From assembly GCA_002305795.1 (NCBI GenBank), contig DBRF01000001.1, forward strand, positions 3,806 to 22,896: 19,091 nt of DNA. Reading direction: 5' to 3'. The position numbers and the translations under genes were made by a program. This document shows, piece by piece, positions 14,149 to 19,091 of this stretch (position 1 is its first letter; the number at the start of each line of letters is the position of its first letter). The stretch is from Ruminococcaceae bacterium UBA1375. Its GTDB lineage: Bacteria > Bacillota > Clostridia > Oscillospirales > Ruminococcaceae. Below the pieces are notes generated by a model. That model saw only the letters and a program-made list of their open reading frames with translations, was not told the DNA's origin and searched no databases.

Positions 14149-16709
14149 GGGGTGTCGGTGGAGGGGGTGTCAGTGCCGGGCTCCTCCACTGCTTGGTAGG
14201 TCAATACCGTCAAGTCCTCCAGCATGGAGGTTTCCAGCACCGCTGCACCATTCACCACCGGGACCGGAGTATTGCCGGCGTACACCATGACCAGGTCTGC
14301 CTGCTCCACAGGCAAGGAGATGGTGAGGGTGCCGTAATAGGGATTATAAGCGCCGGTGTAATCCACATTGGTAGCGCCATGCAGCGCATTCATGGAGCTG
14401 GTGTGAATCACCGGGGTGGTGAGGGTCACGGGAGTCAGGGAGAGGCTGTAGGTGTTCCCTGCTTTCAGGGTATATCCTTCCGGTGCGGTTGTGGTGGCCG
14501 GAGTGACATTCACATTCAGCTGAGTGCCCACTGCCAAGTCGCCGCTGACGCTGATTCCGGTGGCTGCATCGGTAAGGGTGTTTTCTGCGGTATTGCCCTC
14601 AAAGGTTTCGTAGAACAGATCGCTGTACCACTTATAGTACAAGTCCGGACGGTAATCCATGGGATTGTCGTTGGTAAAGGCGCTGAGCGTGGCCAGGGAC
14701 AGGTCGAAGTCCGCCGTATAAAAGGTGTCGAAGGTATCGGTGGTGTAGCTGAGATAGGGGTTGTAGCCATCGCCGTCTACATCCACATAGGGACCAAGCT
14801 GTTCGGCATAGGGAATCAGCTTGGAGGATTCCCCGGTGTTGCCGTACACAGTGGTGCCGGTGCTGCTTTCAGGATCCAGTGCAATGCAGACGCTGGCGCC
14901 GGGAAAGATGCAGGCACGGTCATTGAGCTGACCGTCAATCAAGCTGTACAGTTGGGTGTTTTCGGAATACAGCCAGCTGCTGGTGATGTCGTCTACGGTA
15001 TAGCCATTGGCTGCCAGAGTATCGGTTAATTCAGCGGAAAGTTCCGGGCCGTCATAGCCAACCAGGTTGGAAGTAATCATAAAGTTGTCATCCCGGAGCA
15101 TAAAGCTTTCCAGCCGGTTCTGATAACTGAGCTGCCAGCCGCCGTCTTCCACCGTGGTGCTGTTTGCCGCACCGGCGGTGCAGTTGACCACAATCCGTGC
15201 GCCCATTTCAGAATAGGTGCGCTGGAGTTCCTGGTAATTGTAGATGTCGGCGCAGATCGCCACGCCAACATAGCCAAAGGGGGTCTCAAAGATGCCGTCG
15301 TTGTCGGTGCCGTAGCTGGCCCACACCGGTTCCGGGCTGGCCAGGTTGACCTTCCGATAGGACTGGATCAGATCAGGGCCCAGGATAGCCACCGAGTTCC
15401 AATAGGTTTCCGGATCCACTTCATCCCGTTCCGGCATACCGATGAGAACGTACATATCGTAGGACTGGGCAAGCTGCTGGAGCTCCACAATCACTTCGCT
15501 GGGATTCTCTCCCCGGACGGTCTGCGCCAAAACGTGCTGCATATACTGATTGCCGAATTTTTCCTGTTCCGCAGGGGAGTAATCCGCCGGATCCACCACG
15601 GAATAACCGGTCAGAGCCATTTCCGGGAAGACCAAGAGCTGCACCCCTTCTTGGGCAGCCTGGGCCATAATAGCTTCAATGTTGGCCACGTTGGCTTCCA
15701 GATCCCCCCACTGAGGATGGAAGTTCACCGAAGCAACTCTCACCTCGTCCTGATACTGGCTCCCGGCGCCGTACGCCGGCATATCATAATCCACCAGATT
15801 GCCGTACCAATCTGCCAGCAGATTCAGCTTGCGGCTGGACATACCGGAAGCGGTGACCCGATTGCTGGCTGCAATGCTGCCGGACTGGATACCGGGCTGG
15901 GTGGTGGCGGCAGGGGCAGACATGGTGTCGTTCCCGCCAGCAATCCAGCCGTTCTGGTACCCGGTGCAGATGTGGCTTTCACCAAAGTAATCTTCGGTAT
16001 ACAGGTTTGCCACTGCCACATACCGGCTGTACATCCGCAAATAGGCATAGGTAGCGGTGTACAGGTCATATTCTGCTTGGCTCAAAGCCAGGGAATCTTC
16101 CGCCTGGTACGACTGCCCCACCAGAATCATCCGGCAGGCAGCGCCGTAATAATATTTCCCAAGTTCGGCCACATCGGCGAATTCATCTCCCAAGGCAATG
16201 CCGAACTTTCCGTAAGGAGTGCTCAGCACATAGGGATCGGTGCCGGCGCTGAATCCTTGGCTGTATTCTTCATCGCTTAAATGGGTTTTTTCGTACACAT
16301 CAATATTTCCATCCGGATCACAGATCACCATGCCGGAATAAATATCTCCCGTTTCTTCTACCACCGCACCAAACAGAATGTACAAATCACTCTGGTCAGC
16401 GTAGTCGGAAATGGCCTGCACAGAACTGTCCTCCACCGTCACAGCGTCGTCCACGTTGCTGGTCAAGGCATATTCCGGGAAAAGAACGATTTTGTCTCCC
16501 GCTTCTTTTGCTTGCTGCGAGTAATCCAGAATTTTATCTGTGTTCACCTGCTGGGCATCTGCGCCGCTTAACTGGGCGTCGAAATTTACAACCGCCAAAT
16601 CAAACGCCGCTTCTCCCGCCGGTTCTTCTGCGGCAACCGGAAGTGCTGTGGCTGTCACAGCCAGGGCCGCCGCTACTATCACGCCGAGAATGCGTTTTAT
16701 AACCCGCAT
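13956..16709 (-). CDS. Secreted protein with two carbon-nitrogen hydrolase (nitrilase-fold) domains, C terminus frameshifted
   Basis: 917 residues as read. A signal peptide (MRVIKRILGVI... LPVAA, cleavage near residue 27) sends it out of the cell. Two nitrilase-superfamily domains follow. In domain 1 (about 37-300), E79 in LFPEYA and K141 in YEKTHL are present, but the catalytic cysteine position is glycine (G174 in GIALGDEF). Domain 2 (about 322-620) has the full triad: E363 in VFPEMALTG, K453 in YRKVNL, C486 in VAICADIYN. Domain 1 is thus probably inactive and domain 2 a working amidase or nitrilase of unknown substrate. A beta-rich region (about 690-840) and a Thr/Pro linker follow. The last 60 or so residues (MFRIPMSPPRL onward) are out of frame: inserting one base in the G4 run at 14149-14152 restores a wall-sorting tail ending at 13906. 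AGGAGGG precedes the start. A strong promoter and attenuator-like leader lie upstream. Confidence 0.82.
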   Translation of the reverse strand: MRVIKRILGVIVAAALAVTATALPVAAEEPAGEAAFDLAVVNFDAQLSGADAQQVNTDKILDYSQQAKEAGDKIVLFPEYALTSNVDDAVTVEDSSVQAISDYADQSDLYILFGAVVEETGDIYSGMVICDPDGNIDVYEKTHLSDEEYSQGFSAGTDPYVLSTPYGKFGIALGDEFADVAELGKYYYGAACRMILVGQSYQAEDSLALSQAEYDLYTATYAYLRMYSRYVAVANLYTEDYFGESHICTGYQNGWIAGGNDTMSAPAATTQPGIQSGSIAASNRVTASGMSSRKLNLLADWYGNLVDYDMPAYGAGSQYQDEVRVASVNFHPQWGDLEANVANIEAIMAQAAQEGVQLLVFPEMALTGYSVVDPADYSPAEQEKFGNQYMQHVLAQTVRGENPSEVIVELQQLAQSYDMYVLIGMPERDEVDPETYWNSVAILGPDLIQSYRKVNLASPEPVWASYGTDNDGIFETPFGYVGVAICADIYNYQELQRTYSEMGARIVVNCTAGAANSTTVEDGGWQLSYQNRLESFMLRDDNFMITSNLVGYDGPELSAELTDTLAANGYTVDDITSSWLYSENTQLYSLIDGQLNDRACIFPGASVCIALDPESSTGTTVYGNTGESSKLIPYAEQLGPYVDVDGDGYNPYLSYTTDTFDTFYTADFDLSLATLSAFTNDNPMDYRPDLYYKWYSDLFYETFEGNTAENTLTDAATGISVSGDLAVGTQLNVNVTPATTTAPEGYTLKAGNTYSLSLTPVTLTTPVIHTSSMNALHGATNVDYTGAYNPYYGTLTISLPVEQADLVMVYAGNTPVPVVNGAAVLETSMLEDLTVLTYQAVEEPGTDTPSTDTPAPMFRIPMSPPRLTRREPPLPVPKPSPPPAQKSLLPLRMRLRCRPAIPQTPWQQLAVRRFPWP

Positions 16710-16791
16710 ATTTATGTTCCCTCCTGCTCATTTTGAGATCGTTTTGCCTTTGAGCAAACCTGAAGTTTTGCTTATCCCATGGTAATAACGC

Positions 16792-16827
16792 AAAAAAAGA
16801 AGCCCTGCCGAAATTGGCAGGACCTCT
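16792..16827 (-). terminator. Terminator hairpin in the leader of the nitrilase-fold gene, with a possible antiterminator
   Basis: On the minus strand AGAGGTCCTGCC (16816-16827) pairs with GGCAGGGCTTCT (16798-16809), giving 12 pairs with two G-U and a six-base loop, and runs into T7. Just before it AGGAC (16830-16834) can pair with GTCCT (16819-16823), which is part of the terminator's 5' arm, so the two folds exclude each other. The hairpin lies only about 15-50 bases after the predicted start point and 80 bases before the coding region. Confidence 0.72.
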
Positions 16828-16847
16828 TTGTCCTCAGGTATGAGTGC

Positions 16848-16876
16848 AGTATACAAAGCCCAAATGGATTTGTCAA
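16848..16876 (-). promoter_or_regulatory. Strong promoter upstream of the nitrilase-fold gene
   Basis: On the minus strand TTGACA (16871-16876), a 17-base spacer and TATACT (16848-16853), a near-perfect sigma-A promoter. The start is near 16841, giving a leader of about 130 bases to the ATG at 16709. Nearer the gene, TGCTCA (16725-16730) and TGAGCA (16751-16756) could form a stem touching the ribosome binding site. Confidence 0.8.
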
Positions 16877-16958
16877 TGCGGCAGGCGCAGTTTCTTGTTT
16901 TTTCATTTCCCCGGCGGGTTTCACAAAAGAATCACAGTTGTTTTCTCAAAAATCCTTT

Positions 16959-17000
16959 TGTTGTTCTTTTCTTGGATTTTTCAAGAAATGTTGTTCTTTT
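16959..17000 (+). repeat. 12-base direct repeat flanking an inverted repeat, intergenic
   Basis: TGTTGTTCTTTT occurs at 16959-16970 and again at 16989-17000, 30 bases apart. TTCTTG (16969-16974) and CAAGAA (16982-16987) form an inverted repeat between and overlapping them. It lies about 85-125 bases upstream of the nitrilase-gene promoter and just downstream of the TSCPD gene. It may be a binding site or merely T-rich spacer. Apart from the promoter and leader, no other feature was found in 16710-17051. Confidence 0.45.
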
Positions 17001-17051
17001 TTGCAAAAACAATTTCAAAGCTGCGCTCCAAAAACGCAATCCAGAGAACCT

Positions 17052-17312
17052 TTATTTTTCCTGCTGGGCCATGGCTTCCCGCAGAGCCTTGGAGAGCTGG
17101 TCCGGGCAGGAAGTACCCCGTCCGTTGCAGTCCACCCCGGAAAGCAGGTCGATGACTTCCTGGGCCGGGTGCCCCACGCAGAGCCGGGCCACCCCCTGGG
17201 TGTTTCCGTTGCAGCCCCCGAGAAACTGTACGTTTTGAATGATATTATTTTCATCCAAATCCACCGTAATCTGCCGGGAGCAGGTGCCCTTGGTGCGGTA
17301 GGTGTAGGTCAT
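17052..17312 (-). CDS. TSCPD domain protein (TIGR03905-type)
   Basis: An 86-residue cytosolic protein. It contains the literal TSCPD motif near residue 67 (GRGTSCPDQLSKAL) and three further cysteines (TKGTCSRQ, LGGCNGN, ARLCVGH), plus another in VDCNGRG. This set matches the small stand-alone TSCPD proteins, a family related to a C-terminal domain found in some ribonucleotide reductases. The cysteine pattern suggests metal or substrate binding, but no function is established. AGGAGG at 17321-17326 precedes the start. It lies directly after tsf, with only 63 bases between and a terminator inside them, so it may depend on read-through. No clear terminator follows it. Confidence 0.85.
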   Translation of the reverse strand: MTYTYRTKGTCSRQITVDLDENNIIQNVQFLGGCNGNTQGVARLCVGHPAQEVIDLLSGVDCNGRGTSCPDQLSKALREAMAQQEK

Positions 17313-17329
17313 AGTTCATTCCTCCTAAA

Positions 17330-17358
17330 CAAAAACGGCCTGACCTTTGGTCAAGCCG
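17330..17358 (-). terminator. Intrinsic terminator after tsf
   Basis: On the minus strand CGGCTTGACC (17349-17358) pairs with GGTCAGGCCG (17336-17345), with one wobble and loop AAA, followed by five T. Its T run ends only a few bases before the AGGAGG of the TSCPD gene. Confidence 0.88.
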
Positions 17359-17375
17359 CTTACAATACCATAGAA

Positions 17376-18287
17376 TTAGCCGATCATGCTGGCAACTTCA
17401 TCGGCGAAGTTGTCTTCCCGCTTTTCCAGGCCTTCGCCCTTTTCAAAGCGCACAAAGCTGACCATCTTGATGCTGCCGCCCAATTTCTTGGCGCAGTCTT
17501 CCACATACTTGCCTACGCTCATCTTGTCGTCCTTGATGAAGGGCTGTTCGGAGAGGCAGACTTCCTTGTAGAACTTGTTGATCCGTCCCATCACCATCTT
17601 TTCGGCGATGTTCTGGGGCTTGCCTTCGTTCATAGCCTGGGCAGTGAGGATTTCCTTTTCCTTGGCCACTACGTCTTCCGGCACATCTTCCTTGTTCAGG
17701 TACTGGGCAGCCGCCGCAGCGATCTGCATGGCCACGTCCTTGCCGCATTCCACAAAGCCGTCGGTGTCGGCCAGGTCGGTGTCAAACTGCACCAGCACAC
17801 CGATTTTGCCGCCGCCGTGAACGTAGCTGACGCAGTCCCCTTCCAGACGGGCAAACCGGCGGATCTTCATGTTTTCGCCGATGACCAGAATCAAATCCTT
17901 CAAGGTGGCGTCTACGGTGGCGTCGGTGCCGTCGTAGTTCATGTTCATCAGAGTGTCCACATCTGCGGGGTTCTGTTCCAGAATGGTGCGAGCCACGCCG
18001 GCCACAAAGTTCTGGAATTTTTCATTCTTGGCCACAAAGTCGGTTTCGGCGTTGACTTCCAGCAGCACGCCAACCTTCTTTTCCCGGTCCACAATGGCAG
18101 TGACCATGCCTTCGGCCGCAATCCGGCCAGCCTTTTTGGCAGCCACAGCCAGTCCCTTTTCCCGGAGCAGTTCGATTGCCTTGTCCATGTCGCCGTCTGC
18201 GCTGACCAGGGCCTTTTTGCAGTCCATCATGCCAACGCCGGTGCGGTCACGGAGTTCCTTTACATCTTTTGCAGTAAAACCAGCCAT
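17376..18287 (-). CDS. tsf: Translation elongation factor Ts
   Basis: EF-Ts releases GDP from EF-Tu during protein synthesis. The 303-residue protein starts MAGFTAKDVKELRDRTGVGMMDCKKAL, the classic N-terminal UBA-like domain that contacts EF-Tu. It carries the core segment VNAETDFVAKNEKF, which includes the TDFV motif that acts on the EF-Tu nucleotide site. Length and end are normal for the family. The second of two close ATGs (18287) is chosen: AGGAGG lies eight bases before it, but only two bases before the first ATG at 18293. It follows rpsB by 86 bases on the same strand, the near-universal rpsB-tsf order. Confidence 0.97.
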   Translation of the reverse strand: MAGFTAKDVKELRDRTGVGMMDCKKALVSADGDMDKAIELLREKGLAVAAKKAGRIAAEGMVTAIVDREKKVGVLLEVNAETDFVAKNEKFQNFVAGVARTILEQNPADVDTLMNMNYDGTDATVDATLKDLILVIGENMKIRRFARLEGDCVSYVHGGGKIGVLVQFDTDLADTDGFVECGKDVAMQIAAAAAQYLNKEDVPEDVVAKEKEILTAQAMNEGKPQNIAEKMVMGRINKFYKEVCLSEQPFIKDDKMSVGKYVEDCAKKLGGSIKMVSFVRFEKGEGLEKREDNFADEVASMIG

Positions 18288-18326
18288 ACTCATATCCTCC
18301 TGTGTTACATTTTGCCAACTTCAACA

Positions 18327-18360
18327 ACAGCCCGATCCGGCCTGAGGGGGATAGGGCTGT
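18327..18360 (-). promoter_or_regulatory. Hairpin between rpsB and tsf
   Basis: ACAGCCC (18354-18360 on the minus strand) pairs with GGGCTGT (18327-18333) around a 20-base GC-rich loop. No T run follows, so it is not a standard terminator. It could be an RNA-processing or attenuation element that sets the rpsB to tsf ratio. Confidence 0.4.
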
Positions 18361-18373
18361 CCAGATTGAGAAA

Positions 18374-19091
18374 TTACGCTTCTGCGCTCTCCCCGGCAGC
18401 TTCTTCGGCGGCGGGAGCTTCCTCTTCACCGGCTTCTTCCAGGGTATCCTGGCCCTGCTTGGCTTCCAGCACAGCGTTGGCCATGGTGCCGGCCAGCAGC
18501 TTTACGGCGCGGATGGCGTCGTCGTTGCCGGGGATCACATAGTCCACTTCATCGGGATCGCAGTTGGTGTCCACGATAGCCACGATCGGGATGCCCAGGT
18601 TCCGGGCTTCCGCCACGGCGATGTGTTCCTTGCGGGGGTCCACGATGAACAGAGCAGCGGGGAGCTGCTTCATGTTCTTAATGCCGCCCATAAACTTTTC
18701 CAGCTTTTCGATTTCCAGCTGCAGCTTCACCACTTCCTTCTTGGGAAGCAGTTCAAAAGTGCCGTCGGCTTCCATCTTGCGCAGCTGTTCCAGACGCTTA
18801 ATGCGCTGTTTGATGGTCTTAAAGTTGGTGAGCATACCGCCCAGCCAGCGCACATTGACGTAGTGCATACCGCAGCGGGTGGCTTCGTCACGAATGGAAT
18901 CGCTTGCCTGCTTCTTGGTGCCCACGAACAGGATTTCACCGCCGTCCGCCACGGTGTCACGGACGAAGTTGTAGGCTTCCTCCAGCTTTTTCACCGTTTT
19001 CTGCAGGTCGATGATATAGATGCCGTTGCGTTCGGTGAAGATATACTCCGCCATTTTGGGGTTCCACCGACGGGTCTGGTGGCCGAAGTGA
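18374..19091 (-). CDS. rpsB: Small ribosomal subunit protein S2 (uS2), N terminus cut by right edge
   Basis: The reading frame enters from the right edge as HFGHQTRRWNPKMAEYIFTERN, a hallmark of S2. It continues with IDLQKT, LFVGTKKQ, YVNVRWLGGMLTNFKTI and FIVDPRKEHIAVAEA. About 238 residues are visible. By comparison with the family only some 15-20 residues are missing at the N terminus. The tail is acidic and Ala/Glu rich (AAEEAAGESAEA), as in many Clostridia. S2 joins the small subunit late in assembly and is needed for translation initiation. An internal Met at 19054 is not the true start, because the conserved HFGHQTRRW lies before it. The promoter is outside the window. Confidence 0.97.
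   Translation of the reverse strand, partial: HFGHQTRRWNPKMAEYIFTERNGIYIIDLQKTVKKLEEAYNFVRDTVADGGEILFVGTKKQASDSIRDEATRCGMHYVNVRWLGGMLTNFKTIKQRIKRLEQLRKMEADGTFELLPKKEVVKLQLEIEKLEKFMGGIKNMKQLPAALFIVDPRKEHIAVAEARNLGIPIVAIVDTNCDPDEVDYVIPGNDDAIRAVKLLAGTMANAVLEAKQGQDTLEEAGEEEAPAAEEAAGESAEA

Noticed and set aside
16779..18542. Long plus-strand open frame of 587 codons
   Set aside because: It runs antisense through tsf, the TSCPD gene and part of rpsB, whose protein motifs are unmistakable. GC-rich codon use creates such shadows.
1..19091. CRISPR array, tRNA, rRNA, insertion sequence or prophage genes
   Set aside because: No regularly spaced repeats, cloverleaf-like segments, transposase motifs or phage proteins were seen on either strand.

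Overview
The window looks like chromosomal DNA of a Gram-positive anaerobe of the Bacillota, class Clostridia, probably near Oscillospiraceae/Ruminococcaceae. The reasons are strong AGGAGG ribosome binding sites, TTGACA-17-TATAAT type promoters, a V-type ATPase operon, the lon-engB pair, a FeoA-FeoB fusion, and a secreted protein with a Gram-positive wall-sorting type tail. The family-level placement is inference. I see no insertion sequence, phage gene, CRISPR array, tRNA or rRNA.

Layout. 1-908: minus-strand start of a V-type ATPase operon (a G/H-type stalk subunit, then subunit I running off the left edge) behind a near-consensus promoter. 1170-4173: plus-strand copper module with a promoter, a perfect GC-rich inverted repeat that fits a CsoR operator, copA, copZ, csoR and a strong terminator. 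copA and copZ share one unbroken reading frame, although copZ keeps its own ribosome binding site. 4174-8904: a structured leader region, the lon promoter, then lon, engB and lysA, closed by a terminator. 8905-9122: intergenic hairpins that resemble a dispersed repeat. 9123-10593: minus-strand PadR regulator plus its membrane partner, with a palindromic operator on the promoter. 10627-11206: an Imm-5-like protein gene. 11295-13739: a FeoA-FeoB ferrous iron transporter with a perfect inverted repeat in its leader. 13842-16876: a secreted double nitrilase-fold protein with an attenuator-like leader. Its wall-anchor tail is cut off by a one-base frameshift. 17052-19091: a TSCPD-domain protein gene, tsf and rpsB (5' end cut by the right edge).

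Themes. Two metal modules are present: copper export and chaperoning under CsoR, and ferrous iron uptake. The rest is housekeeping (protein quality control, ribosome assembly GTPase, lysine/peptidoglycan precursor synthesis, translation) plus small accessory loci.

Most worth a second look are the copA-copZ continuous frame, the nitrilase protein (first domain lacks the catalytic cysteine, anchor out of frame, terminator in the leader), and the regulatory palindromes upstream of feoAB and padR. No wholly new multi-gene system is evident. All functional calls come from reading motifs by eye, with no database search.
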